64,000 bases of DNA. It comes from Novosphingobium olei. GTDB lineage: Bacteria; Pseudomonadota; Alphaproteobacteria; Sphingomonadales; Sphingomonadaceae. The notes beneath the pieces were generated by a model, which saw only the letters and a list, made by a program, of their open reading frames with translations, was not told the origin of the DNA and searched no databases. Position numbers and translations under genes: made by a program. Positions 18,585-27,608 of the stretch are shown in pieces (within the stretch, counting starts at the first letter, position 1; each line of letters starts with the position of its first letter). Location: NCBI RefSeq assembly GCF_012927405.1, contig NZ_JABBGM010000001.1:502001-566000 (forward strand). The letters run 5' to 3'.

Positions 18585-19370
18585 TCAGCTTTCGAGCAGG
18601 CTGTCCGGTCGTGCGAGCGTCATCAAGCGCAAGCCGTGCGCCCGCGCCTGATCGACCGCCAAGCTCGATGCGGCCGAGATCGTTACGAGCAGTGAAACCC
18701 GAGCGATGATAGCCTTTTGCACGAGCTCGAAGCTGCACCGCGCGGTGAGTAGGACGAAACCGGTTGCGGGATCGATCCCGGCTCGGCCAAGCCCGCCCAG
18801 CAGCTTATCGAACGCGTTGTGACGTCCCACGTCCTCGCGGACCATGACGATTTCGCCAGCCGGCGTGCAGAACGCCGCAGCGTGGGCGGCGCGGGTATGG
18901 GCGCCCAGCGGTTGATGCTCATTAAGTGCGGCGAGCGCGCGAAATACCGCGTCGTCCGTGACAGCGAGCGCAGCCTTAATGGCTTCGAGCGGCCGCAAGA
19001 CCTGTTCGAGACTTTCGATGCCGCACAGGCCGCAGCTGCCCTCGGCCAAGCGCAATCGCGCACGTTCCAGCAGCGGGCCGGCGCCCTTGCTAGATAGCTG
19101 GATCCGCAGCATCCAGCCGCCGTGCTGCACTTCGCTCGCTTCGGCCGACACGAACTCTGCCGGCGAGGCGATCAGCTGTTCCGAGAGACAGAACCCGAGC
19201 GCATAGTCGGCAAGATCCGTTGGCGTTGCCATCATCACGGCGTAGCCGATGCCGTTGATCTCGATCGCAACCGGTGCCTCAAGCGCCAGCGCGCGGGTGG
19301 CTTCGCGCTGGGGGCGACCGTCGGAAAAGTGTTCGAGAAAATCGTCGGTGCGGGCGCCGTCAATCGGCAT
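18585..19370 (-). CDS. fdhD: Formate dehydrogenase accessory sulfurtransferase FdhD
   Basis: Transfers sulfur from a cysteine desulfurase to the molybdenum cofactor so that formate dehydrogenase becomes active. In Cupriavidus-type fds operons this gene is called fdsC. The 261 residues contain the sulfur-carrying Cys pair CGLCG (C113, C116), the IEINGIGYAVMMATP segment, and the conserved MVREDVGRHNAFDKL and LTARCSFELVQKA. It is the last gene of the operon, and its start overlaps the fdsD stop by 11 bases. Confidence 0.95.
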   Translation of the reverse strand: MPIDGARTDDFLEHFSDGRPQREATRALALEAPVAIEINGIGYAVMMATPTDLADYALGFCLSEQLIASPAEFVSAEASEVQHGGWMLRIQLSSKGAGPLLERARLRLAEGSCGLCGIESLEQVLRPLEAIKAALAVTDDAVFRALAALNEHQPLGAHTRAAHAAAFCTPAGEIVMVREDVGRHNAFDKLLGGLGRAGIDPATGFVLLTARCSFELVQKAIIARVSLLVTISAASSLAVDQARAHGLRLMTLARPDSLLES

Positions 19371-19575
19371 GGCGCACGCCCAGGCGAGCTATGGCATCGC
19401 GGGAGACCTCCGTCAGCCCTTCGCCTTCGCAAGCCGCGATCTGCGCCCGCATCCGGGGGGACCAATAGGTCGCAATGTGGGCTGCCGTCGCGCCGGCCGG
19501 ATCGTCATCATGGGCAAGGTTGCGGGCGATCTGGTTGGCCATCGCCACCAGCTTGTCGAGCGGGTCCATCGTCAT
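19360..19575 (-). CDS. fdsD: NAD-dependent formate dehydrogenase delta subunit
   Basis: A 71-residue subunit of the FdsABG(D) complex, needed for assembly or stability in characterised relatives. The family pattern is clear: KLVAMANQIARNLAHD, then AAHIATYWSPRMRAQI, then LTEVSRDAIARL. ATG 19575 overlaps the fdsA stop (ATGA); a second in-frame ATG lies two codons later. It is too short to be prominent by length, but family match and the overlaps on both sides make it secure. Confidence 0.9.
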   Translation of the reverse strand: MTMDPLDKLVAMANQIARNLAHDDDPAGATAAHIATYWSPRMRAQIAACEGEGLTEVSRDAIARLGVRHAD

Positions 19576-22439
19576 TCGGCAGGCTCTGCGCGGTGCAGTT
19601 CGATCCGTCGCGAACGGCGCGCCTGCTCGGCATAGTCCGCCTGCCAGTCGCTGGGGCCGTTGCTGGGCGAAACCTGGACGGCGGTGACCTTGTATTCCGG
19701 GCAATTGGTGGCCCAGTCGGAGAAATCGGTGGTGACGACGTTGGCCTGCGTCTCGGGGTGGTGGAACGTGGTGTAGACGACGCCGGGGGCAACGCGCTCG
19801 GTAACCTTGGCGCGCAACGTCGTCTCGCCCGAGCGGCTGGCAAGTCGCACCCAGTCGCCATCCTGCAGCCCGCGGTTCTCGGCATCGGTCGGATGGATCT
19901 CGAGCACGTCCTCGCCGTGCCACATCGCGTTGGCGGTGCGCCGCGTCTGTGCGCCGACGTTGTATTGGCTGAGGATGCGGCCCGTGGTGAGCAGCAGCGG
20001 AAAGCGCGGGCCGGTTCGCTCATCGGTCGGAACGTAGTCGGTGACCACGAACCGGCCCTTGCCCCGGACAAATCCGTCGACGTGCATGATCGGGCTGCCA
20101 TCGGGCGCAGCGGCGTTGACCGGCCACTGCAGCGATCCTTCCGCATCGAGCCTTGCGTAGTTCACGCCCGAGAACGTGGGCGTGAGGCGCGCGATCTCGT
20201 CCATGATCTGCGAAGGGTGGGTGTAGTTCCAGCCGAGCCCCATGGCCCTGGCGAGTTCCTGCGTCACTTCCCAGTCGGCAAGGCCGTTGCGCGGCTCCAT
20301 CACCTTGCGCACCCGCTGGATGCGGCGTTCGGCGTTGGTGAACGTGCCGTCCTTTTCGAGGAAGGTCGAGCCCGGCAGAAAGACGTGCGCGTAGTTGGCG
20401 GTTTCGTTGAGGAACAGGTCGTGGACGATGACCAGTTCCATGGCGGCTAGTCCGGCCGCGACGTGGCGGGTGTCCGGGTCGGACTGGAGGATGTCCTCGC
20501 CCTGGATGTAAAGCGCCTTGAACGCTCCCTCGACCGCCGCATCGAGCATGTTCGGGATGCGCAAGCCCGGTTCGGGATCGATCGGAACGCCCCATTCCGC
20601 TTCGAACAGCGCGCGTGTCGCGGCGTCGGAGACGTGGCGATATCCCGACAGCTCGTGCGGGAAGCTGCCCATGTCGCAGGCGCCTTGCACGTTGTTCTGG
20701 CCGCGCAGCGGGTTCACGCCAACACCGCGCCGGCCGATATTGCCCGTCGCCATGGCGAGATTGGCGATGGCCATGACGGTAGAGGAGCCCTGGCTGTGTT
20801 CGGTAACGCCGAGGCCGTAGTAGATTGCTGCATTGCCGCCGGTCGCATAAAGCCGAGCCGCGGCCCTCACATCCTGCGGTGTGACACCGGTGACCTCCGC
20901 GAGAACCTCAGGGCTGTTGCGATCAATCGCGACGAAGTCGGCCCAGTGCCGGTATTCTTCCCAATCGCAGCGCGCGCGGATGAATTCTTCATCGGCGAGA
21001 CCTTCGATCACGATCACGTGCGCCATCGCGGTCAGCACCGCGACATTGGTGCCGGGCCGCAGCGGCAGGTGCAAATCCGCCGCAATGTGCGGCGAACGAA
21101 CGAGGTCGGTTCGGCGCGGGTCGATCACGATCAACCGGGCGCCCGGCCTGCCGTCCTTGCCGCGGATGCGCCGCTTCATCCGGCTGGCGAACACGGGGTG
21201 CGCGTCGGTGGGGTTGGCGCCGATCACGAGGATTACGTCGCTGTCGTCGACGCTGTCGAAATCCTGCGTGCCGGCTGAGGTGCCGAACGTGGTCTTGAGA
21301 CCATAACCGGTCGGCGAGTGGCAGACGCGGGCGCAGGTATCGACGTTGTTGGTGCCGAACCCTGCGCGTACCAGCTTCTGGACGAGGAATGTCTCTTCGT
21401 TGGTGCAGCGGCTGGAAGTGATGCCGCCAAGCGCATTGCGGCCGTGGCGTTCGCGCAGTTCTTGAAGGCGACGGGCAGTATAGGACAGCGCCTCTTCCCA
21501 GCTGACTTCGCGCCAGGGTTGGTCGATCGCATCGCGGATCATCGGCGAAAGGATCCGGTCGGCATGCTGGGCATAGCCCCAGGCGAAACGGCCTTTCACG
21601 CAGGAATGGCCGTGGTTGGCCTTGCCGTCCTTCCACGGGATCATCCGGACGAGCTGCTCGCCCCGCATTTCGGCGCGGAAGGTGCAGCCGACACCGCAAT
21701 AGGCGCAAGTGGTGACGACGGCGCGTTCGGGCTTGCCGATGTCCTTGACCGCCTTTTCCTGCAAGGTGGCGGTGGGGCAGGCCTGGACGCAGGCCCCGCA
21801 CGAGACGCACTCGGACGAGAAGAAGTCCTCTCCGGCAAGGCCCGCCGAAACCTTCGAGGCAAATCCGCGTCCCTCGATGGTCAGCGCGAGCGTGCCCTGG
21901 ACCTCGTCGCAGGCGCGCACGCAACGCGAGCAGGCGATGCACTTGGACGGGTCGAAGTCGAAGTAGGGGTTCGAGGTGTCGATCGCGGCGCCGAGATGGG
22001 TTTCCCCCTCATAGCCGTAGCGCACGTCGCGCAGGCCCACGGCGGCGGCCTGGTCCTGAAGCTCGCAATCGTTGTTGGCGCTGCAGGTGAGGCAATCGAG
22101 CGGGTGGTCTGAGATGTAGAGCTCCATGACCCCGCGACGCAGCTTCTGCAGGCGTGGCGTCTGGGTCTGCACCTTCATGCCTTCGGCCACGGGCGTCGTG
22201 CACGAAGCGGGGGTGCCGCGCATGCCCTCGATCTCGACAAGGCAGAGGCGGCATGAACCGAAGGCCTTCAGGTTGTCGCTGGCGCAGAGCTTGGGGATCG
22301 ATCCCCCGGCGAGCGCGGCGGCACGCATCACGCTGGTGCCGGCGGGCACGGTGACGGCGCGTCCGTCGATAGTGCAGGTGACGTGGTGATCGCCGTGCAC
22401 TTCCGGCGTGCCGAAATCGGCCTGGCGCTCATAACCCAT
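19572..22439 (-). CDS. fdsA: NAD-dependent formate dehydrogenase, molybdenum alpha subunit
   Basis: Catalytic subunit that oxidises formate to CO2 at a bis-MGD molybdenum centre in the cytoplasm. The 955 residues run in order: [2Fe-2S] (C52, C63, C66, C80), a His/Cys [4Fe-4S] (H112, C116, C119, C125), two ferredoxin clusters (C167-C177 and C211-C221), and the FDH [4Fe-4S] (C245, C248, C252, C280). The molybdopterin domain follows with the catalytic Mo-ligand Cys373 in RVCHSPTG, so this is a cysteine, not a selenocysteine, enzyme. The terminal domain binds MGD (RVAPGVVYTTFHHPETQANV). The start overlaps mobA by 11 bases. Confidence 0.97.
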   Translation of the reverse strand: MGYERQADFGTPEVHGDHHVTCTIDGRAVTVPAGTSVMRAAALAGGSIPKLCASDNLKAFGSCRLCLVEIEGMRGTPASCTTPVAEGMKVQTQTPRLQKLRRGVMELYISDHPLDCLTCSANNDCELQDQAAAVGLRDVRYGYEGETHLGAAIDTSNPYFDFDPSKCIACSRCVRACDEVQGTLALTIEGRGFASKVSAGLAGEDFFSSECVSCGACVQACPTATLQEKAVKDIGKPERAVVTTCAYCGVGCTFRAEMRGEQLVRMIPWKDGKANHGHSCVKGRFAWGYAQHADRILSPMIRDAIDQPWREVSWEEALSYTARRLQELRERHGRNALGGITSSRCTNEETFLVQKLVRAGFGTNNVDTCARVCHSPTGYGLKTTFGTSAGTQDFDSVDDSDVILVIGANPTDAHPVFASRMKRRIRGKDGRPGARLIVIDPRRTDLVRSPHIAADLHLPLRPGTNVAVLTAMAHVIVIEGLADEEFIRARCDWEEYRHWADFVAIDRNSPEVLAEVTGVTPQDVRAAARLYATGGNAAIYYGLGVTEHSQGSSTVMAIANLAMATGNIGRRGVGVNPLRGQNNVQGACDMGSFPHELSGYRHVSDAATRALFEAEWGVPIDPEPGLRIPNMLDAAVEGAFKALYIQGEDILQSDPDTRHVAAGLAAMELVIVHDLFLNETANYAHVFLPGSTFLEKDGTFTNAERRIQRVRKVMEPRNGLADWEVTQELARAMGLGWNYTHPSQIMDEIARLTPTFSGVNYARLDAEGSLQWPVNAAAPDGSPIMHVDGFVRGKGRFVVTDYVPTDERTGPRFPLLLTTGRILSQYNVGAQTRRTANAMWHGEDVLEIHPTDAENRGLQDGDWVRLASRSGETTLRAKVTERVAPGVVYTTFHHPETQANVVTTDFSDWATNCPEYKVTAVQVSPSNGPSDWQADYAEQARRSRRIELHRAEPAE

Positions 22440-22962
22440 GGCTTCGCTCCTGCGCGGCCTTCAGGTCCGCTGGCGTGTTGATGTTGGCGGGCGCATGCGG
22501 GGATGTCACCGGTCTTGCCCCGATCATCTCGGCAAAAGCGCGCACCGAATGCTTGCGGGGACTCAGCAGCAGTCTTTCGAGCGCATCGGCTGCACCTGCG
22601 GGCCAGTGGCCGATGACCGGCTGCGTTTCGATGTAGCGTGGCGGGGGCGAAAGCAGGTCAGGCAGGTCGTCAGGTATGTCTACAGAGTCCACACCGCATG
22701 TCAGTACCGAGGCGTAGCCGTTGGCCCGCGCAAAGTTCAGCGCGCCGGCAAAGCCACCCAGCGGGCCAGCATCCGGGGCAGGCCAGTCGGGAATGCAAAG
22801 CGCAGGACCTTCCATCCGGCCGACAATCACGACGGCATCGCAAAACGGCTGCAACTGATCCACCGCGCGGGCCAACAGTGTGCGTCCGTTGAGTTCGGCC
22901 AGTGCTTTGTCGCTGCCGAAGCGGCTGGAGCGGCCGCCTGCGAGGACCGCGCCCAGGATCAT
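22429..22962 (-). CDS. mobA: Molybdenum cofactor guanylyltransferase MobA
   Basis: Attaches GMP to molybdopterin to make (bis-)MGD, the cofactor form used by FdsA. The 177 residues begin with the nucleotide-binding signature LAGGRSSRFGSDKAL. GPLGGFAGAL follows, and the conserved D appears in CGVDSVDIP. The usual text here is CDxP, so this D-S-V-D variant is slightly unusual. ATG 22962 overlaps the fdsB stop (ATGA) and the 3' end overlaps fdsA, placing it firmly inside the operon. Earlier in-frame starts would lie within fdsB. Confidence 0.93.
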   Translation of the reverse strand: MILGAVLAGGRSSRFGSDKALAELNGRTLLARAVDQLQPFCDAVVIVGRMEGPALCIPDWPAPDAGPLGGFAGALNFARANGYASVLTCGVDSVDIPDDLPDLLSPPPRYIETQPVIGHWPAGAADALERLLLSPRKHSVRAFAEMIGARPVTSPHAPANINTPADLKAAQERSHGL

Positions 22963-24497
22963 TCGGCTGGCTCCACCACCGGCGTGATGCCAAAGTCCTC
23001 GGGGAACCGGTGCAGCGCCGAGAGCACCGGGTAGGGCGTGAACCCGCCGAGCGCGCAGAGCGAGCCGAACTTCATCGTCTCGCACAAGTCTTCCAGCAGC
23101 GCGATTTCGTCGCCCAGCGTGCGCTCCACCTTGGGGGCGTTGTGCATCTGGGGCAGCGTTTCGATCCGGTCGGGCGCGCGGCCCTTGCGCTCGCTAATGC
23201 GGTCGATGAGTTCGACCCCGCGGGTAGAGCCGATGCGGCAGGGCGTGCACTTGCCGCAAGACTCTGCCGCGCAGAACGACATCGCAAAGCGCGCCTGCCG
23301 GCTCATGTCGACGCTGTCGTCAAACACTGTGATGCCGGCATGGCCGATGAGGCCGTCGGCAGCAGCAAAGGCTTCGTAGTCGAAGGGCAGATGGAAGTCG
23401 GACGGTGGATGATACGCGCCCAACGGTCCGCCAACCTGCACCGCGCGCACCGGACGACCCGATGCAGTGCCGCCGCCGATGTCGTCGACGAGGTCGCCAA
23501 GTGTGACTCCGAAGCCCGTTTCGAACAGGCCGCCGTGCTTCACATTGCCCGCGATTTGAATAGGCATCGTCCCGCGCGAACGGCTGAAGCCGACTTCGGC
23601 ATAGGCCGCGCCGCCGTGCGCTAGAAGCCACGGCACCGCTGCCAGCGTCAGCACGTTGTTGACCACGGTGGGCTTGCCGAACAGGCCTTCGAGCGCAGGC
23701 AGCGGCGGCTTGGCGCGCACTTCGCCTCGCTTGCCTTCGATGCTGTTGAGCAGCGATGTCTCTTCACCACAGACATAGGCGCCCGCGCCCACCCGCACTT
23801 CCAGCACGAATGGCGCGACGATGTCTGCACTGGCGCGGATCGCCGCTTCCATCGTGGCGATCGCATGTGGGTATTCGCTGCGGATGTAGATGTATCCGCG
23901 CATTGCCTCCACTGCGAGACCGGCGATGGCCATCCCTTCGATGAGCAGGAAGGGATCGCCTTCCATCACCATGCGATCGGCGAAGGTGCCGCTATCGCCT
24001 TCGTCCGCATTGCAGACGATGTACTTCTGCGCCGCCTGCGCCCGGGCCACGGTCTGCCACTTGATGCCGGTCGGAAAGCCCGCGCCGCCACGGCCGCGAA
24101 GCCCTGAAGTAGTGACTTCGGTCACGATCGCTTCGCTGCCGATGTCGCGCGCGCGCCGCAAGCCTTCCCACCCGCCGGTTGCGGCATAGTCTTCGAGGCT
24201 GAGCGGCCGCGTCTTTCCGGCGCGTACGAACGTGCGGCGCTGCTGGCGGGCGATGAAAGGGTGCTGCTCGATCGGGCCGATCGCCTTGGCGGACTGGCCC
24301 GACAGTACCGCCGCGACGTCTTGCGGCTGCAACGGGCCGAAGCCCTGACCGTCGATTTCGGCCAGCGGCTCGAGCCAGTGCATGCCCCACGAGGACACGC
24401 GCTCGACGGTGCAGCCAGCGGCGTCGAAGGCCGCTGCAACTTCATCGGCGCCGCAGGCCAGCGCGAGGGAATCGTTGCTGATGCGCACCACAGTCAC
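22959..24497 (-). CDS. fdsB: NAD-dependent formate dehydrogenase, beta subunit (NuoF-like)
   Basis: Diaphorase subunit that passes electrons from FdsA/FdsG to NAD. The 512 residues contain an N-terminal thioredoxin-like part and the NuoF core: GLRGRGGAGFPTGIKW (NAD/FMN site), NADEGDSGTFADR, and GAYVCGEETSLLNSIEG. The [4Fe-4S] motif ESCGKCTPCRIG comes next with its fourth Cys in SLCALGG. GTG 24497 is chosen because it overlaps the fdsG stop (GTGA); the open frame extends 59 codons further upstream into fdsG in the wrong context. Confidence 0.95.
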   Translation of the reverse strand: MTVVRISNDSLALACGADEVAAAFDAAGCTVERVSSWGMHWLEPLAEIDGQGFGPLQPQDVAAVLSGQSAKAIGPIEQHPFIARQQRRTFVRAGKTRPLSLEDYAATGGWEGLRRARDIGSEAIVTEVTTSGLRGRGGAGFPTGIKWQTVARAQAAQKYIVCNADEGDSGTFADRMVMEGDPFLLIEGMAIAGLAVEAMRGYIYIRSEYPHAIATMEAAIRASADIVAPFVLEVRVGAGAYVCGEETSLLNSIEGKRGEVRAKPPLPALEGLFGKPTVVNNVLTLAAVPWLLAHGGAAYAEVGFSRSRGTMPIQIAGNVKHGGLFETGFGVTLGDLVDDIGGGTASGRPVRAVQVGGPLGAYHPPSDFHLPFDYEAFAAADGLIGHAGITVFDDSVDMSRQARFAMSFCAAESCGKCTPCRIGSTRGVELIDRISERKGRAPDRIETLPQMHNAPKVERTLGDEIALLEDLCETMKFGSLCALGGFTPYPVLSALHRFPEDFGITPVVEPAE

Positions 24498-24943
24498 GCC
24501 AGCATCTCCATCAGCGCCGCAAGCTTTGCCGCATCGAGCCTTGCGTGCAGCTTGCCGTGCGCCATGGCATTGGGGCCGACGCTGCACAGGCCAAGGCAGT
24601 AGACCGTTTCGATCCTGACGCCATCGGGCACTGTGATCGTCGCGGCCAGCGCTTCCACCCCGCGGGCTTGGCACGCCTCGGCCCGGCAGAGCTTGAGCGA
24701 TGGGCGCGGATCGGGCGTCTGAATGAAGTCGTGGTAGAAGCTGACCACCCCATGAACCTCGGCTCGGCTGAGATTCAGCGCATGGGCGATGGATCGGATA
24801 GCGTCGTCGGAAACATGGCCGAAGCTTGCCTGCACATCGTGGAGGATCGGCAGCAGCGGCCCTTCGCGGTGCGCATGCTCTGCGATGATCTGCTCAAGGC
24901 TTGGTTTCATGTGCTTTGCGCGCGTCGCGCCGTCCTCTGCCAT
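24494..24943 (-). CDS. fdsG: NAD-dependent formate dehydrogenase, gamma subunit (NuoE-like)
   Basis: First gene of the operon; a 149-residue thioredoxin-like [2Fe-2S] protein homologous to NuoE. The cluster ligands are C86, C91, C116 and C120 (LCRAEACQARG and VYCLGLCS). The N-terminal helices include LLPILHDVQASFGHVSD and SRAEVHGVVSFYHDF, both typical. An internal ATG at codon 12 is an alternative start. It is preceded by an inverted repeat that may be a control site. Confidence 0.95.
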   Translation of the reverse strand: MAEDGATRAKHMKPSLEQIIAEHAHREGPLLPILHDVQASFGHVSDDAIRSIAHALNLSRAEVHGVVSFYHDFIQTPDPRPSLKLCRAEACQARGVEALAATITVPDGVRIETVYCLGLCSVGPNAMAHGKLHARLDAAKLAALMEMLA

Positions 24944-24966
24944 CCCGCGCGAATGCAGTCACCCGC

Positions 24967-24988
24967 ACATCCGTTCGTGGGCGGATGT
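24967..24988 (-). promoter_or_regulatory. Inverted repeat ACATCCG-N8-CGGATGT upstream of fdsG
   Basis: Seven-base arms (24967-24973, 24982-24988) around an 8-base spacer, 24 to 45 bases before fdsG and 24 bases after the PQQ dehydrogenase stop. It could be an operator for the fds operon or a hairpin terminating the upstream gene; there is no U-run, which favours the first. Confidence 0.4.
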
Positions 24989-25011
24989 TCTGCGCCGCGA
25001 GGGGCCGCGCG

Positions 25012-27387
25012 TCAACGCGGCAGCGCGTAGGCCAGAACAGAGTCTCCCAGCTTTGTGCCGAGCGAATTGTGACCACCGGCTACCACGATCACCATCTGTC
25101 GCCCTGAAGGGCTGAGGTACGTCATCGGGGTGGCCTGTGCGCCTGCAGGCAGCCGTGCCCGCCACAGCACATCGCCTGTCGCCAGGTCATAGGCGCGGAC
25201 ATAATAGTCGATCGTCGACGACATGAAGCCAAGGCCGCTGGCAGTCACCATCGGGCCGCCCAGCGACGGGACGCCCATCTTGAACGGGATGGGCACGGGC
25301 ATCTGATCCCGCGTCGTGCCATTCGCGCGTCGCCACATGATCTTGCCGGTGACAAGGTCGAGCCCGGCCACATATCCCCATGGCGGTGCTTGGCACGGGA
25401 GGCCAAGCGGTGACAGGAAGGGGTTCAGTTCGACGGCATACGGCGCGCCGAAGTTCGGATTATAGCCGTGTTCGCTTGCCCCATGCATGTCCGATCCGCC
25501 GGACGGACCGTGGCGATTTCCGCTTGCCGGATCGGCACGTGGCACCAGTCTGTCGACGAAGCCCATGTAGTTGGGATGAGCGAAAGCAACTTGGCGTTCG
25601 GGATCGATCGCCATGCCGCCCCAGTCCATCACGCCGAAGTTGCCGGGATAGACCAGCGTGCCCTGCAGCGAAGGAGGTGTGAATTCGCCATCATAGCGCA
25701 GGCGCTTGAACTTGATGCGGCAGACAAGCTGATCAAGCATGGTGGCACCCCACATTCCGCTCTCTGTCGCGCGGTCGGGCAGCATCGAAACCGCGGAATA
25801 GGGCTGCGTCGGCGACAGGCGGTCCCCTGGTGCTGCGCCTTGCGGAACCGGGCGTTCGGTCACGGAATGGAGCGGTTGGCCGGTGCGGCGATCCAGGACG
25901 AAGATGTTGCCGGTCTTGGTCGATTGGACCAGCGCGGGCACGCGGCCCTTGCCCGGCAGATCGAGATCGACCAGCGCCGGCTGTGCGGGCACGTCCATGT
26001 CCCACAGATCATGGTGCACGGTCTGGAACACCCAGCGCACCTTTCCGGTCATGGTATCGAGCGCGAGGACCGATGTCGCAAAGCGCTCGGTGGTGGCGGG
26101 GCGAGTGCCGCCCCACTGGTCCACCGCCCCCATGCCCATCGGCACGTAGATCAGGCCCAGCTTATCGTCGGCGGCCGAAGTGCTCCACGAATTGGGCGTG
26201 GAGAGAACGTAGTGCTGGCCGGGCTTGATCGGCGATGTGTCGTCTGGCCGGCCGGGATCGAAGTTCCACACCAGATGGCCGTCGGCAAGGTCGTAGGCGC
26301 GGATCACGCCCGAAGGCATTTTCATGGCCTTGTTATCGTAAATTGCGCCTCCGAGCACGATGAGACCGCGCGAGATCAACGGTGCGGAGGTGAACTGGTA
26401 CCATCCCAGTGGATGGCCGGGCTGGCCCGGAAGCGTCGAGATCTGGCCATTCGTGCCGAAGCCGGGGCAGGGCCGCCCGGTCGTGGCGTCAAGAGCGATC
26501 AGGCGGGCGTCGTTGGTGGCGGTTATGATGCGGCGCTGGCACGATGCGGCCTGGGGAACCTCCGCATAGGATACCCCACGGCAGGACAGATGCTGCATCT
26601 CTCCCGTTACCTGAATGCGGGGATCGTACGTCCAGCGCGTGCGCCCTGTCTCGGCATCGAGGGCAAGGACATGGTTGTGCGGGGTGCACAGATAGACCGT
26701 ATCGGCAACCTTGATCGGCGTTACCTCGTAGGTGATCTCGTCCGGATCACCCGGGCGTTGGCGGTCGCCAGTATGGATCTGCCAGGCAAGCTCCAGCTTT
26801 GCCACGTTGCCGGGCGTAACCTGCTTGAGCGGAGACCATTTCTGTCCTTCCCACGACCGTGCATAGGCACGCCAGTCGCCGTCAGGCTGGTCGCTTAATC
26901 CGACGGGCGTGCGAACGCCGGGCAAGCGCCCGTGCCAGTCATGGTCGGCAATGCCCGATGCCACGGCAACCCCCCCGGCGCCGACCAAGGCGAGTGCAAG
27001 GGGGCCGGCGACAGTCAGCCAAGGGCGGCTGTCATCGGTCCGGTGACGCAGGGCACGGGTAATCCATGGCAGGGTCATGGCAAGGCCCAGCGGCACGATA
27101 AGATCGCCGCGCGGTACCAGCTTCCACCAGTCGAACCCGATTTCGTCGATCGCCCATATCAGGGTGACGACGATGAGCGCTGCCATCAGGTGGAGGGAAA
27201 GTGGATTGCGGCGCAGCAACAGCCAGCCGATCACAATCAGGGCAAGGCCGGCCAATCCATAATAGGGCGAGCCACCAAGAACCAGCAGCCACACACCTCC
27301 CACCAGATTTGCCAATCCGATGGCAATGGCCGCCCACGCGACAATGTGCAGCAGAAGTGGCGTTCCGTGAGGAGCTTGGTTGGTCAC
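25012..27387 (-). CDS. gcd: Membrane-bound PQQ-dependent glucose dehydrogenase
   Basis: Oxidises glucose (or quinate/shikimate in close relatives) to the lactone in the periplasm and passes electrons to ubiquinone. The 791 residues have about five N-terminal membrane helices (first 150 residues, for example LLLHIVAWAAIAIGLANLVG). A PQQ beta-propeller follows, with RSWEGQKWSPLKQVTPGNV, TGRTRWTYDPRI, VDQWGG, WVFQTVHHDLWDMDVPAQP and the C-terminal VAGGHNSLGTKLGDSVLAYA. GTG 27387 with AGGGA upstream gives the normal family length. No pqq synthesis genes are in the window. The glucose versus quinate choice is not proven. Confidence 0.93.
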   Translation of the reverse strand: MTNQAPHGTPLLLHIVAWAAIAIGLANLVGGVWLLVLGGSPYYGLAGLALIVIGWLLLRRNPLSLHLMAALIVVTLIWAIDEIGFDWWKLVPRGDLIVPLGLAMTLPWITRALRHRTDDSRPWLTVAGPLALALVGAGGVAVASGIADHDWHGRLPGVRTPVGLSDQPDGDWRAYARSWEGQKWSPLKQVTPGNVAKLELAWQIHTGDRQRPGDPDEITYEVTPIKVADTVYLCTPHNHVLALDAETGRTRWTYDPRIQVTGEMQHLSCRGVSYAEVPQAASCQRRIITATNDARLIALDATTGRPCPGFGTNGQISTLPGQPGHPLGWYQFTSAPLISRGLIVLGGAIYDNKAMKMPSGVIRAYDLADGHLVWNFDPGRPDDTSPIKPGQHYVLSTPNSWSTSAADDKLGLIYVPMGMGAVDQWGGTRPATTERFATSVLALDTMTGKVRWVFQTVHHDLWDMDVPAQPALVDLDLPGKGRVPALVQSTKTGNIFVLDRRTGQPLHSVTERPVPQGAAPGDRLSPTQPYSAVSMLPDRATESGMWGATMLDQLVCRIKFKRLRYDGEFTPPSLQGTLVYPGNFGVMDWGGMAIDPERQVAFAHPNYMGFVDRLVPRADPASGNRHGPSGGSDMHGASEHGYNPNFGAPYAVELNPFLSPLGLPCQAPPWGYVAGLDLVTGKIMWRRANGTTRDQMPVPIPFKMGVPSLGGPMVTASGLGFMSSTIDYYVRAYDLATGDVLWRARLPAGAQATPMTYLSPSGRQMVIVVAGGHNSLGTKLGDSVLAYALPR

Positions 27388-27608
27388 ATCCGCTGTCCCT
27401 TGCCTGATCGCAAGCAGCAACGCGCCAGACACAATTTGGTTCGGCGGGGCGCAACAAACTGTGGGATGCCGGGAGAACCGAGGCGGCGCGGGGATTTGGG
27501 GGGCCGGCCGCCTCGATTCAGGGTTTTGGCGACTGACCGCCACGAGCACCGCTAACGCAGTGCAGTATCGGGGTCAACCTTAGTTAGTATTGAAATCCCT
27601 GCAAACGT

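Noticed and set aside
27388-27608. Small gene in the gap between cysH and the PQQ dehydrogenase
   Set aside because: No open frame there has a ribosome-binding site or sensible composition. A TTGACC -35-like word on the minus strand (27577-27572) lacks a good -10, so I left the promoter uncalled.
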